A stretch of DNA of 64,000 bases, taken from Bacteroidaceae bacterium (GTDB lineage Bacteria; Bacteroidota; Bacteroidia; Bacteroidales; Bacteroidaceae). The stretch covers positions 1-64,000 of the forward strand of contig JAGAZE010000008.1 of the NCBI GenBank assembly GCA_017940185.1. Reading direction: 5' to 3'. Shown piece by piece: positions 36,286 through 44,963 of the stretch. The position numbers and the translations under genes were made by a program. How positions within the stretch are numbered: the first letter of the stretch is position 1; each line of letters starts with the position of its first letter. The notes under the pieces are model-generated. The model made no database searches, had not been told where the DNA came from, and worked only from the letters and a program-made list of their open reading frames with translations.

Positions 36286-36303
36286 GGAGAATGGCAGACT
36301 GTC

Positions 36304-37764
36304 TTATATCCTGCTATACACGATGCACACCTTCATGCCATGGTTGAGCAGCCGGGTGCTGGATAGCGACATGTCGTGCCGCACGCGGTAGAGTCTTTTC
36401 ACCGTCTGTCCCGTGTTGGCGGTGGTGGTGTTCACATAGGTTGCCGTCACGGGCACCACTACCACCTTGTTCCAGTTGGGATGTTTCTGCAACCATTGCG
36501 GGTCGGCGGCCAGTCCTTCGCGTTTCTTGTTGGCTAATCCTGTGATGATGGTGCCGATGTTGTCGAATGCATAGGTGTTGGCATCTTGCGTAGTGGTCTT
36601 CGAACTGTTGAAACTGGAGAGAAACGACATCTTGTTGTCGGCTATGCGGTTGTTCTCAAAGAACGCGGTGACACTATCGGCTGGTATGAGCAGCAGTGTT
36701 TGCGAAGTGTTGAGTGTGTAGTGGTTGGTGGAGATGTTGTTGGCTCTCTGCAGTGTAATCTTTGCCGAGTTGATGGTGTCGTTTTCGTGTGCCGCCAATA
36801 TCTCGTCAATGGGAAGTGTGAGCTGTGTGATGAGTGCGGCAGGTGTCTTCAGGTAGGTGTAGTCGGTGTTGTTGGCCAACTGTTGTAGCAGACTTTTGTC
36901 ATTGCTGATGTTGGTGGTCTGCAGCACCTCGTCGGTTGCAGCGAAGGTGAGTATGCCCTGATAGGTTGAGTCATTGAACTGATAGCGGAAGTAGACGTTG
37001 ATCTGGCTGTTGGTGATATATGCCATTGAGCCCAGACCGCCTGCCCATTGATAGAAGAATCCCGGTGCGATGTTGTGTATAAACTGGTAGGAGTTGCGAT
37101 AGAATGCCGGTGTCTCGTAGTAGTTGGTGAGCAGGTATGTGCCGTAGTTGTTGTATTGTCGTCCCCGCTTGTCGGTGTAGGGCTGATTGAGCGGTATGTG
37201 TATGTAGTTCACGTAGTTGTCGCCATATTTCTCAGTATTGCTCACAGCCTGATTGGCAAGTGTGTAGGTCTTTGTGGTGGTGAGTCCTCCTGTGCGCAAC
37301 ATGCCTTCCTGCTGCGGACTGAACGATGAGTAGTAGGGCGTAGCTTCCTGCATGGGTGTGCTCATCTCGCTGAGGCGCAGTTTCATCACTGCGAGCGAGT
37401 CGCCGAAGAACGAGTTGCAGAAGAGGCGTATCTCGCACGAGTCAGCAATAATCTTTCCTTCGCTTCGGCTCACGATGCTGTCGGCATCGGGGAAGAGATA
37501 GTCTTCCAGTATGCCGTATTGTGCCATGAAGTTGGCAGTGACGTGTGTGCCGGTCTCGGGATCGGCAATGCGTCCGAGGTATCCTGTGGTGGAGCGTGCC
37601 AGCACAGAATCGAGCACTATGGTGGAGGCTGTGATGTCGAATGTGTCGGCAAACACGTACAGACGATCGGCATCATCGGTGAGGGTGGTGCCTATGTAGT
37701 CGGTATTCTCATCGCAGGCGATGAAGAGGAGGGGTGTAAGAAGCAAGAGGAGTATCTTTTTCAT
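36304..37764 (-). CDS. DUF4270 domain lipoprotein
   Basis: 486 residues from the ATG at 37764, giving a lipobox signal (LLLTPLLFIAC, Cys 17). The body matches the DUF4270 pattern of Bacteroidota envelope lipoproteins: an N-terminal DENTDYIGTTL, repeated beta segments and the RLYRVRHD... ending in KVCIVYSRI. It lies downstream of the glycogen synthase gene (113-base gap), an arrangement I recall in other Bacteroidota. Function unknown. Confidence 0.82.
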   Translation of the reverse strand: MKKILLLLLTPLLFIACDENTDYIGTTLTDDADRLYVFADTFDITASTIVLDSVLARSTTGYLGRIADPETGTHVTANFMAQYGILEDYLFPDADSIVSRSEGKIIADSCEIRLFCNSFFGDSLAVMKLRLSEMSTPMQEATPYYSSFSPQQEGMLRTGGLTTTKTYTLANQAVSNTEKYGDNYVNYIHIPLNQPYTDKRGRQYNNYGTYLLTNYYETPAFYRNSYQFIHNIAPGFFYQWAGGLGSMAYITNSQINVYFRYQFNDSTYQGILTFAATDEVLQTTNISNDKSLLQQLANNTDYTYLKTPAALITQLTLPIDEILAAHENDTINSAKITLQRANNISTNHYTLNTSQTLLLIPADSVTAFFENNRIADNKMSFLSSFNSSKTTTQDANTYAFDNIGTIITGLANKKREGLAADPQWLQKHPNWNKVVVVPVTATYVNTTTANTGQTVKRLYRVRHDMSLSSTRLLNHGMKVCIVYSRI

Positions 37765-37877
37765 TGCTCTTGTGTGTGTTGTGTTATAGGTGATGGTGGT
37801 CGCTGCTGCTACAGCGACCGACTTAATGTGATGACGTTGGATGGTAGAAGGAGTGGGGGAACGGAGATGTAGCCGTG

Positions 37878-38681
37878 TTATTCTTCTCCGAAGAGTTGAC
37901 GGCAAATCTGTGGCATTTCCTCTGGTGTTGGTGCTACAGCCATCGGCTTTCCTTTCTGCTGTGCGTAGTCTGCCAGCTTGCTGCCTTCGGCTTGTGCTGT
38001 AAGTGCTATGGCGTCGCTATTGTCGATAGCAAGACGGCCCAGCTGTTGTATGTCGAAGGGGTCTTGGTATGCTGTAAGCTGTTGTTCGTCGATTTCTTCG
38101 GTCAGCAGGGTACTGCGCATGTTGTCGCCCAATGCCACCTGCAGGTCATCATCGTCGTAGAGGATGTTGACCAAGGTGGTTTGCTCATACACGGGCTCTT
38201 CGGCGAAGAGTGTGCGGAGGTAGAATGGTATGGCACTTGTGAGCCATCCGTGACATACGATGTGGTCGGGCATCCAGCGCAGCTTCTTTACAGTTTCCAG
38301 CACGCCGCGGCTGAAAAAGGCGGTGCGCTCGGCATTGAATGCTTCGTCGTTGCGTATGTCTTGAGCGGTCATGCCACGCCGGGAGAAGTAGTCGTCGTTG
38401 TCGATGAAGTACACCTGTATGCGTGTGCCGGGAATGGACGCCACTTTGATGATGAGCGGGTGGTCGGTGTCGTTGATGATAAGGTTCATGCCCGACAGGC
38501 GAATCACCTCATGCAACTGGCAACGACGTTCGTTGATGATGCCCCATTTTGGCATAAACACTCTCACTTCGTAGCCTTGTTCCTGTATGCCTTCAGGCAG
38601 CAGGCGGCCGAGCAGCGAAAGCGGACTCTCGGAAACAAAGGGGGTAATCTCCTGAGTGATGTATAATACTTTCTTAGTCAT
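37878..38681 (-). CDS. Glycogen/starch synthase, short GT5 N-domain form
   Basis: 267 residues. Starts KKVLYITQEITPFVSESPLS, a GT5 glycogen synthase N-terminal domain, with VRVFMPKWGIINERR and HGWLTSAIPFYLRT. A typical enzyme is about 480 residues with a second Rossmann domain carrying the nucleotide-binding EPCGL loop; that half is missing. Short forms like this are common in Bacteroidota. Whether it has transferase activity, or acts with a partner or as a regulator, is unknown. Confidence 0.8.
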   Translation of the reverse strand: MTKKVLYITQEITPFVSESPLSLLGRLLPEGIQEQGYEVRVFMPKWGIINERRCQLHEVIRLSGMNLIINDTDHPLIIKVASIPGTRIQVYFIDNDDYFSRRGMTAQDIRNDEAFNAERTAFFSRGVLETVKKLRWMPDHIVCHGWLTSAIPFYLRTLFAEEPVYEQTTLVNILYDDDDLQVALGDNMRSTLLTEEIDEQQLTAYQDPFDIQQLGRLAIDNSDAIALTAQAEGSKLADYAQQKGKPMAVAPTPEEMPQICRQLFGEE

Positions 38682-38745
38682 AATCGGAGTGGGGGAAAGG
38701 GAGTGAGGGGGAAGAGTTGATTATCAGAGATAGGGCTTGGGGGTC

Positions 38746-40377
38746 TTAGAATCCTGCCCATGTCTGTCGCCACATCTTGCGTGTCATCTCATCCCATTTG
38801 GCAATGGTGGCAGCAAAGAAGTCGGCCACGTATCCGTTGAGCATCTGTTGTGCTCCTTTCGGGTCGGTTTCGGCCATGGTGGCGTAAGCTTGTTCTATCC
38901 AAGGCAGCTCGCGCAGGCCTTTGCTGATGAAGTAGTCGCGTGCGGGTTCTATCATCTTGCGATAGGTTCCCCATCTCACGGTGGCCAGGCGGTTGGCTTT
39001 GCGATAGTGCCATAGTGCGGCATCGTCGCGTTCGGAGTGTTGTCCGCATACCTGCAGCATGTCGGGTAGGGTAGTGGTGCCGGCGAAGATTGGAAAACGT
39101 GGACTCTCGCCAGGGTTGTCGAGTGCTACCCATGCCACGCCGCCCACGGCGTCGGGCAACCATGAGCGCAGCTGTATCACGGTGCTATATGCACACCATG
39201 GCACGCTCACGGTGCGTATGTTCTTCATGGTGGAGTCGCCCATGGCATAGTACATCTCTATTTCGTCGGGACGCATCCATGGATTGCTCACAGGCGATAC
39301 CACACTGTCGGCAGGTTCAGTCTGACCTTTTTTCTTCTTAGGCTTTATCTTATGCCGGCCGCTGAGGTTCTTGGCGGTGCCCTCATAGTAGCTGCCCAAC
39401 AGTTGCATCACCTGCTCCACGCTCACGGGTTTGTCAGGGCGCACGCTCAGGGGCAGGTCTTCCACATCGTCGCGCAGATTGAGCGACGGCGCCAGTGTAG
39501 AGAGGATGAAGTGTTCGCGCACGCTGTAGTTTTTCGTCTCCTTCATGTAGTTGCCTCCGCTGTATGCGCGCCAGAAGCTGAAGGTGCTCTTGCCGTCCCA
39601 CCATCCCATGCGTTTGGCTACGTCGAACACATTGTCGGAAGCCATGTAGCGGTCGGGGTTGCTCAGGTCAAGGGTGCTGATGCGGCAGATGTTGGCCGAC
39701 ACCGACACCTCGTCGTCGGGTATGCGCACGGCAGCCCACACTCCGCCTATCTTCTTGTCGCCCTCGCCAAACACTTCGAATATCCACACCTCCTGCTTGT
39801 CGGCAATGGTCAGACACTCGCCGCTGTCGCCGTAGCCGTATTGCTTGATGAGGTCGCCCATAAGACGTATGGCTTGGCGTGCAGTGGAGCAGCGCTCCAG
39901 GGCTATGCGCTCCAGTTCCTCAATCATAAACATGCCTTTCTTGTTGCGTAGCTCCTTGCGCCCGGTGATGGTGGTCTCACCCATGGCGAGTTGTTTCTCA
40001 TTGAGACAGGGGTAGGCAGTGTCGAGGAAGCGATAGGTGTGGCTCACCTGAGGTATATGCCCTTTCACATACATCTTTGTGCTGTCGGTGGCGGCCTGTG
40101 TGTGCATGCGTCCGTCGTAGATGGCAGTAGTGGTACCAGCCTTATGGTCGCGTGCCGGCACCATCGTCATCCACGTGCGATACCATGAGTCGCATGTGTG
40201 CGAGGTGATTACACTGCCGTCGGTTGAGGCTTTCTTGCCTACCATGATGCTGGTGCATGACTCGCCCACCATCTCGCCACACTCGGCAGGACGCTGGCCG
40301 TGAACACTCAAGGTGAAACACAACAGCAATATGGCCGCTGTAGCGATATGCAGGGTCTGATAACGTGATGTAATCAT
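38746..40377 (-). CDS. C69-family secreted dipeptidase
   Basis: 543 residues. Signal peptide of about 27 residues followed by ECGEMVGESCTSIMVGKKAS, which contains the likely N-terminal nucleophile Cys exposed after processing, and DGSVITSHTCDSW. Later motifs (GGDRTAYSGGNYM-like YSGGNYMKETKNYSVREHF, VPWCAYSTVIQLRSWLP) fit the PepD/C69 Ntn-hydrolase family of dipeptidases. A -7 box TACCTTTG (40423-40416, minus strand) lies about 40 bases before the start. Probably periplasmic, for peptide use. Confidence 0.85.
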   Translation of the reverse strand: MITSRYQTLHIATAAILLLCFTLSVHGQRPAECGEMVGESCTSIMVGKKASTDGSVITSHTCDSWYRTWMTMVPARDHKAGTTTAIYDGRMHTQAATDSTKMYVKGHIPQVSHTYRFLDTAYPCLNEKQLAMGETTITGRKELRNKKGMFMIEELERIALERCSTARQAIRLMGDLIKQYGYGDSGECLTIADKQEVWIFEVFGEGDKKIGGVWAAVRIPDDEVSVSANICRISTLDLSNPDRYMASDNVFDVAKRMGWWDGKSTFSFWRAYSGGNYMKETKNYSVREHFILSTLAPSLNLRDDVEDLPLSVRPDKPVSVEQVMQLLGSYYEGTAKNLSGRHKIKPKKKKGQTEPADSVVSPVSNPWMRPDEIEMYYAMGDSTMKNIRTVSVPWCAYSTVIQLRSWLPDAVGGVAWVALDNPGESPRFPIFAGTTTLPDMLQVCGQHSERDDAALWHYRKANRLATVRWGTYRKMIEPARDYFISKGLRELPWIEQAYATMAETDPKGAQQMLNGYVADFFAATIAKWDEMTRKMWRQTWAGF

Positions 40378-40749
40378 AAGAATGTTACTTTCCTGTAAAT
40401 ATATAATATACTTTGCAAAGGTACTGAAAATTCAGCAAACGGAAATAGTTTTGTTCAAATTTTCGTCCCTCTCCTGTCATGCTTTCTGTTGTGCCGAGGC
40501 ATACGACGCAGAATTATCTGCCGTTTGCTTGACTTTTTGTGACAAGCAGACTATCTTTGTATGCACAATATGCATCTGTGCGCCGTTCCATCCAGTCATA
40601 GCACAACCACACCTATTATATAATGGTGGCTTGCGAGTCGGTGTGTGGCACCGACCGCAAGTGTCAGGCGCATACTGTCGGCATCATCCGTGTACGCACC
40701 ACACGCCTATGATGCTCTTAATGCCATGTGGGCGAATATGTGGACAGAG

Positions 40750-40873
40750 GTTCACCCTTGATGTCAACATCCCCGTGGGCACTACAGCCACTATCTACAA
40801 GCCTGGACAACATAAGTCAAAGACACTCAAGGTAGGACGACATACACTGAAAACCAGAAGGAAGGAAAAATAA
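40750..40873 (+). pseudogene. C-terminal remnant resembling a GH78 alpha-L-rhamnosidase
   Basis: The frame ending in TAA at 40871-40873 reads FTLDVNIPVGTTATIYKPGQ, then HKSKTLKVGRHTLKTRRKEK. This matches the pattern (F-L-V-IP-NTTATVYLP) at the end of the Bac_rhamnosid_C domain of bacterial GH78 enzymes. No catalytic domain precedes it; upstream codons lack coding character. Interpreted as the tail of a deleted glycoside hydrolase gene. Confidence 0.45.
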
Positions 40874-40908
40874 AATGAATAGAAAATCGTTGAATAGTAA
40901 ATAAGCCT

Positions 40909-40916
40909 TATCTTTG
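40909..40916 (+). promoter_or_regulatory. -7 box (TATCTTTG) of the DUF1015-amidase-serA unit
   Basis: TATCTTTGCGCC sits 55 bases before the ATG at 40971. The -33 region is weak (GTTG at 40889-40892, spacing 16). Confidence 0.5.
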
Positions 40917-40970
40917 CGCCATAAATTACAACACATCAACATACATTAATATTTCAACCAAAACAACATC

Positions 40971-42218
40971 ATGGCTACAATCAAACCATTCAAGGGCATA
41001 CGCCCTCCCAAGCAGTATGTAGAACAAGTGGAAAGCCGTCCCTACGACGTGCTCGACAGTGAAGAAGCACGCGCCGAAGCCGGCGACAATCCCATGAGCC
41101 TCTATCGCATCATCAAGCCGGAAATCAACTTTGAGCCTGGCACATCGGAGTACGACCCTCGTGTGTATGAAAAGGCTGCTGAGAACTTCCAGATGTTCCA
41201 AGACAAGGGATGGCTCGTGCAGGACGACAAGGAGCAGTACTACATCTACGCTCAAACCATGAATGGTAAGACACAATACGGTCTTGTGGTGGGTGCCTAT
41301 GTCAACGACTACCTCAATGGCACCATCAAGAAGCACGAACTGACCCGCCGCGATAAGGAAGAAGACCGCATGAAGCACGTGCGCGTGAACAATGCCAACA
41401 TCGAACCCGTGTTCTTCGCCTATCCCGACAATAAAGTGCTCAACGACCTCATCATGCGCTACGCACAGACAGAGCCTGAGTACGACTTCATTGCCCCCAT
41501 CGACGGCTTCGGACACAAGCTGTGGGTCATCAGCGACGACAACGACATCAAGACCGTTACCGACGAATTTGCCAAGATGCCGGCTCTCTACATCGCCGAC
41601 GGTCACCATCGCTCGGCAGCAGCAGCCCTCGTAGGCGCCGAGAAGGCCAAGCAGAACCCCAACCACCGCGGCGACGAAGAGTACAACTACTTCATGGCAG
41701 TGTGCTTCCAGGCCAGCCAACTCACCATACTCGACTATAATCGTGTGGTGAAAGACCTCAACGGTCTCACCTCCGAGCAGTTCCTTGATGCACTGCGCAA
41801 AAACTTCGAAGTGGAAGACATGGGCACCGACATCTACAAGCCCGCCAAGCTGCATGAGTTCTCGCTCTACCTTGATGAGCACTGGTATAAGCTCACCGCC
41901 AAGGATGGCACCTACGACAACAACGACCCCATAGGCGTGCTCGACGTTGACATCTCCAGTCGACTCATCCTCGACGAGATACTGAAGATTGGCGACCTGC
42001 GCTCCAGCAACCGCATCGACTTCGTAGGCGGTCTGCGCGGACTCGAAGAACTCAAGCGCCGTGTCGACAGCGGAGAGATGCGTGCCGCACTGGCACTCTA
42101 TCCCGTCTCCATGCAGCAGATTATGGATATTGCCGACAGCGGTAAAATCATGCCCCCGAAGGCTACATGGTTTGAGCCCAAACTCCGTTCCGGTCTCGTA
42201 ATACACAAACTGGTATAA
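40971..42218 (+). CDS. DUF1015 family protein
   Basis: 415 residues. Begins ATIKPFKGIRPPKQYVEQVESRPYDVLD, the DUF1015 start, and carries ALYIADGHHRSAAAALV, the best-conserved stretch, and PDNKVLNDL. DUF1015 proteins are often encoded with serC and serA in Bacteroidota and have been suggested to be kinases (SerK-like; the DGHHR motif), which would fit serine metabolism. Here the gene is followed after 26 bases by an amidase and then serA; serC is absent. Confidence 0.88.
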   Translation: MATIKPFKGIRPPKQYVEQVESRPYDVLDSEEARAEAGDNPMSLYRIIKPEINFEPGTSEYDPRVYEKAAENFQMFQDKGWLVQDDKEQYYIYAQTMNGKTQYGLVVGAYVNDYLNGTIKKHELTRRDKEEDRMKHVRVNNANIEPVFFAYPDNKVLNDLIMRYAQTEPEYDFIAPIDGFGHKLWVISDDNDIKTVTDEFAKMPALYIADGHHRSAAAALVGAEKAKQNPNHRGDEEYNYFMAVCFQASQLTILDYNRVVKDLNGLTSEQFLDALRKNFEVEDMGTDIYKPAKLHEFSLYLDEHWYKLTAKDGTYDNNDPIGVLDVDISSRLILDEILKIGDLRSSNRIDFVGGLRGLEELKRRVDSGEMRAALALYPVSMQQIMDIADSGKIMPPKATWFEPKLRSGLVIHKLV

Positions 42219-42244
42219 TCTCACCCGTCAAAAGCAGCACCACC

Positions 42245-42901
42245 GTGAAAGCACGATATTTGTTTCTCACTGTTTTGGTTGCCGCTGTGTGTGGCGTCTA
42301 TGCCATAGCTCAGTCGGAGTGCTCTGGTGAGACCATGCCTACGCATTATAAGGAGATTAGCTATCCTTCGCCCAACGTCGACAGCACGCTGCGTACCGAG
42401 GTGAGCGGCGTCATCCTGCACCACACCGCCGAGCCCACCATAGAGCGCTCGCTTGAGGTGCTCACCTCGCCCAAGCGCAAGGTAAGCACCCATGTGTGCA
42501 TCGACACCGACGGCACACGCTACATCATGGCGCAGCCCGAACAGGTGGCATGGCATGCAGGAGCATCGGTGCTCAACGGCAGAGAAGGGTGCAACAAGTT
42601 CTGCATCGGCATAGAGTTTCAAGGCAACACCCTTGAGGCACCCCTCACCGACGACCAGATCAACAGCGCCATAGAATATCTGCTGCCCATCATGTGGAAA
42701 TACAACATTGAAATACAAAATGTGGTGACCCACGAGATGGTGCGCCAGGCTTACAAAGCGAAGTATCCCACCCGCCGCGTCTACGACAAAGTAGACATCA
42801 CACAGGCCGAATATCAGCGTTTCATGCCACGGCTGCAAGCTGCTTACGACGAATATTATCTCAACAAAAAACGCGAAAACATCTATCAACCTATCAACTA
42901 A
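42245..42901 (+). CDS. N-acetylmuramoyl-L-alanine amidase (Amidase_2/PGRP type)
   Basis: 218 residues, signal peptide near the N-terminus (LVAAVCGVYAIAQ). Zinc ligands of the amidase_2 fold: GVILHHTAEP (first His), VVTHEMV (second His), and the AWHAG / FCIGIEFQGN core. It should cleave between N-acetylmuramate and L-Ala in peptidoglycan in the periplasm. Start is GTG or an equivalent at 42245; it sits between DUF1015 and serA on the same strand, an odd place for a wall hydrolase. Confidence 0.85.
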   Translation: MKARYLFLTVLVAAVCGVYAIAQSECSGETMPTHYKEISYPSPNVDSTLRTEVSGVILHHTAEPTIERSLEVLTSPKRKVSTHVCIDTDGTRYIMAQPEQVAWHAGASVLNGREGCNKFCIGIEFQGNTLEAPLTDDQINSAIEYLLPIMWKYNIEIQNVVTHEMVRQAYKAKYPTRRVYDKVDITQAEYQRFMPRLQAAYDEYYLNKKRENIYQPIN

Positions 42902-42915
42902 TCATACAACAAATC

Positions 42916-43833
42916 ATGAAAGTACTCATAGCAACCGAAAAACCCTTTGCTCCTGTTGCCGTAGAGGGTATCCGTAAGGAAATTGAGGGTGCCGGTCACG
43001 AACTCGCCATCCTCGAAAAGTATACCGACAAGGCTCAGCTGCTGGATGCCGTGAAAGACGCCAACGCCTTGATCATCCGTTCCGACAAGGTGGATGCCGA
43101 AGTGCTCGACGCCGCCAAGGAACTGAAGGTGGTGGTACGTGCCGGAGCAGGCTTCGACAACATCGACCTCGCTGCTGCCACAGCCCACAACGTTGTGGCT
43201 GAGAACACTCCCGGACAAAACGCCAACGCCGTGGCAGAACTCGTGATGGGGCTGCTCGTCTTCGCCGTGCGCAACTTCTACAACGGTAAGGCAGGCACCG
43301 AACTGAAGGGTAAGAAGCTGGGCCTGCTGGCTTTCGGCAACGTGGGTCGCAACGTGGCACGCATCGCCAAGGGCTTCGGCATGGATGTATATGCCTACGA
43401 TGCCTACTGCCCCGCCACAGTGATAGAAGAGGCTGGCGTGCATGCCGTGGCCAACCAGGAAGCACTCTTCGAAACCTGCGACGTGGTGTCCCTCCACATC
43501 CCTGCCACACCCGAGACAAAGCAGAGCATCAACTATGCGCTCGTAGGCAAGATGAAGAAGGGCGGTATCCTCGTCAACACAGCACGCAAGGAAGTCATCA
43601 ATGAGCCCGAACTCATCAAACTCATGCAGGAACGCGAAGACCTGAAGTTCGTCACCGACATCATGCCCGATGCCAACGAAGAGTTCTGCAAGTTTGAAGC
43701 ACGCTACTTCTCCACACCGAAGAAAATGGGTGCCCAGACAGCCGAGGCCAACATCAATGCCGGTATTGCCGCTGCCAAGCAGATCAACGCTTACTTCGCT
43801 ACAGGCGACACACGCTTCCAAGTGAATAAGTAA
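42916..43833 (+). CDS. serA: D-3-phosphoglycerate dehydrogenase, short form
   Basis: 305 residues, the short form without the ACT regulatory domain. NAD-binding motif LGLLAFGNVGRNVARIA, VRAGAGFDNID, catalytic Arg in VNTARKEVINEP and a final region that ends FATGDTRFQVNK. It oxidises 3-phosphoglycerate to 3-phosphohydroxypyruvate, the first step of serine synthesis. The substrate-specific His of PGDH is replaced locally (DIMPDANEEF), as in related Bacteroidota enzymes. 14 bases after the amidase; terminated at 43876-43908. Confidence 0.88.
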   Translation: MKVLIATEKPFAPVAVEGIRKEIEGAGHELAILEKYTDKAQLLDAVKDANALIIRSDKVDAEVLDAAKELKVVVRAGAGFDNIDLAAATAHNVVAENTPGQNANAVAELVMGLLVFAVRNFYNGKAGTELKGKKLGLLAFGNVGRNVARIAKGFGMDVYAYDAYCPATVIEEAGVHAVANQEALFETCDVVSLHIPATPETKQSINYALVGKMKKGGILVNTARKEVINEPELIKLMQEREDLKFVTDIMPDANEEFCKFEARYFSTPKKMGAQTAEANINAGIAAAKQINAYFATGDTRFQVNK

Positions 43834-43875
43834 AGCGACAGACAACTTTTCAGCCACACGGCTGAACAGAATAAA

Positions 43876-43908
43876 CAGGGAGACATCTTCATCCGAGGTG
43901 TCTCCCTG
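43876..43908 (+). terminator. Hairpin terminator after serA
   Basis: CAGGGAGACATCT (43876-43888) pairs with AGGTGTCTCCCTG (43896-43908), one wobble, loop of 7, followed by CTTTGTGTT. Confidence 0.75.
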
Positions 43909-44024
43909 CTTTGTGTTGGTTTCTGCTTTCATGAAAAAGGAAAACGATGACACGATCATTGCCCCTCCCGAGCAATGCAACAAAGCCACATTTGGTATCC
44001 CGTTCAGGAATGTTCAGAGACCAA

Positions 44025-44112
44025 TCTCGTCGACATTGCTCTGCAATCTCGTCGACTTTGCCCTGCAATCTCGTCGACTTTGCCCTGCAATCTCGTCGAC
44101 TTTGCCCTGCAA
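44025..44112. repeat. 22-bp tandem repeat, four copies
   Basis: TCTCGTCGACTTTGCCCTGC + AA occurs at 44047-44068, 44069-44090 and 44091-44112 exactly, and at 44025-44046 with two changes. The unit is not a multiple of three and contains a SalI-type GTCGAC palindrome. Confidence 0.9.
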
Positions 44113-44220
44113 TTGTTGTCTTTACGTTTTCTGAACGAATCACGATGAAACAGCAAAATCAGTGAGTTTGGAGACCAAAATCACTGATTTTGCTGCTCGG
44201 TCATGCTCTGTTTCCTTCCG

Positions 44221-44946
44221 CTATCTACCTCTTTCACTTGGTGACTGCCGCTTATGGCAGCAGCAATTCTTTTCGCAGTGCGTAGGTGTAGGTATTGTCG
44301 GATGTCTTTTTTCAGTCTGTAGCATGCCCAGTATAACAATCTGCTGTCGTCGCGACAGCTCGCCGGGATTGGAACCGGGCTTGCCCTCGGGCACATCCAT
44401 GCCATGGCGTGCGTAGAGCTGCTGCCAGTAGGGTGCTATGTTGCCTTCGGTGGTGCGGAAGGTCATGCCGATGGGGGAGAAGAGAGGCTGTCCGAGGCTG
44501 TCAACGTAGCTGTTGAGCACCAGTTCGCTGCAGTAGACGGCTTCGTTGTCGGGCAGGTAGAGCGAGTCGTAGGCTTGTCCGCAATAATCCAGTGCGTGTT
44601 GCAGTGTTGCCGCAGTGTCGAAGGGCATGTTGATGCGTCCGACGACAATGACATCTTCCCTATGCAGCGTTATGAAGCTGTCCAATGGCAGTGTGCGCAC
44701 ACCTTTCTCGGGCACGGATTCAAGGATGCGGATGGTGTCTTTCTTTGTGTTGAGGCACATGGCCACATGGTCGATGCCCAAGTTGTCGTAGCCTTGTGTG
44801 ACGGCAGTGATGGCATTGCCTTGCCAGGGAGCCACAAAAAGCAGGTCGGCACAGCGCAATGCTTCTGTGCCGATGGTCTGTGCTGGGCAGCCGAGTGCAC
44901 CTGCAGCACATGCGATGATGAGTAGCAGCCTGCGAAGGAGAATCAT
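44221..44946 (-). CDS. YiiX/YebB-like papain-fold cysteine hydrolase
   Basis: 241 residues from the ATG at 44946, giving a signal peptide (LLLIIACAAGALGCPAQT). The permuted NlpC/P60 (YiiX) fold is indicated by the His in GYDNLGIDHVAMCLN and the Cys in AVYCSELVLNSY, and by FVAPWQGNAI. Such enzymes act on lipid or peptide amide/ester bonds; the substrate is unknown. A longer upstream frame overlaps the phosphorylase gene and is rejected. It starts 17 bases after the end of that gene and is probably in its operon. Confidence 0.78.
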   Translation of the reverse strand: MILLRRLLLIIACAAGALGCPAQTIGTEALRCADLLFVAPWQGNAITAVTQGYDNLGIDHVAMCLNTKKDTIRILESVPEKGVRTLPLDSFITLHREDVIVVGRINMPFDTAATLQHALDYCGQAYDSLYLPDNEAVYCSELVLNSYVDSLGQPLFSPIGMTFRTTEGNIAPYWQQLYARHGMDVPEGKPGSNPGELSRRQQIVILGMLQTEKRHPTIPTPTHCEKNCCCHKRQSPSERGR

Positions 44947-44963
44947 CGTGCGGGCGGCGATTG

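Larger units (their letters stand above)
40378..40970. other. Intergenic region with promoter boxes and a gene remnant
   Basis: 593 bases. It holds the C69 promoter box (40416-40423, minus), a plus-strand TATCTTTG at 40552-40559 that now precedes no intact gene, the rhamnosidase-like remnant at about 40750-40873, and a TATCTTTG at 40909-40916 that serves the DUF1015 gene. Confidence 0.55.
43834..44220. other. Intergenic region with terminator and a 22-bp tandem repeat
   Basis: 387 bases between serA and the YiiX-like gene. Contains the terminator at 43876-43908 and the four-copy repeat at 44025-44112. Short open frames on both strands follow the repeats but lack coding character. Confidence 0.6.

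Noticed and set aside
40926-42224. 432-codon minus-strand ORF over the DUF1015 gene
   Set aside because: Exact antisense of a gene with clear DUF1015 motifs; translation is a Val/His-rich shadow.
42898-43989. 363-codon minus-strand ORF over serA
   Set aside because: Antisense shadow; serA has intact NAD-binding and catalytic motifs.
44025-44112. Possible CRISPR array
   Set aside because: The units abut without spacers and there are no cas genes nearby.
43889-44143. 84-codon ORF across the 22-bp tandem repeat
   Set aside because: The repeat unit is not a multiple of three, so the protein would rotate through frames; it is an artefact of the repeat.
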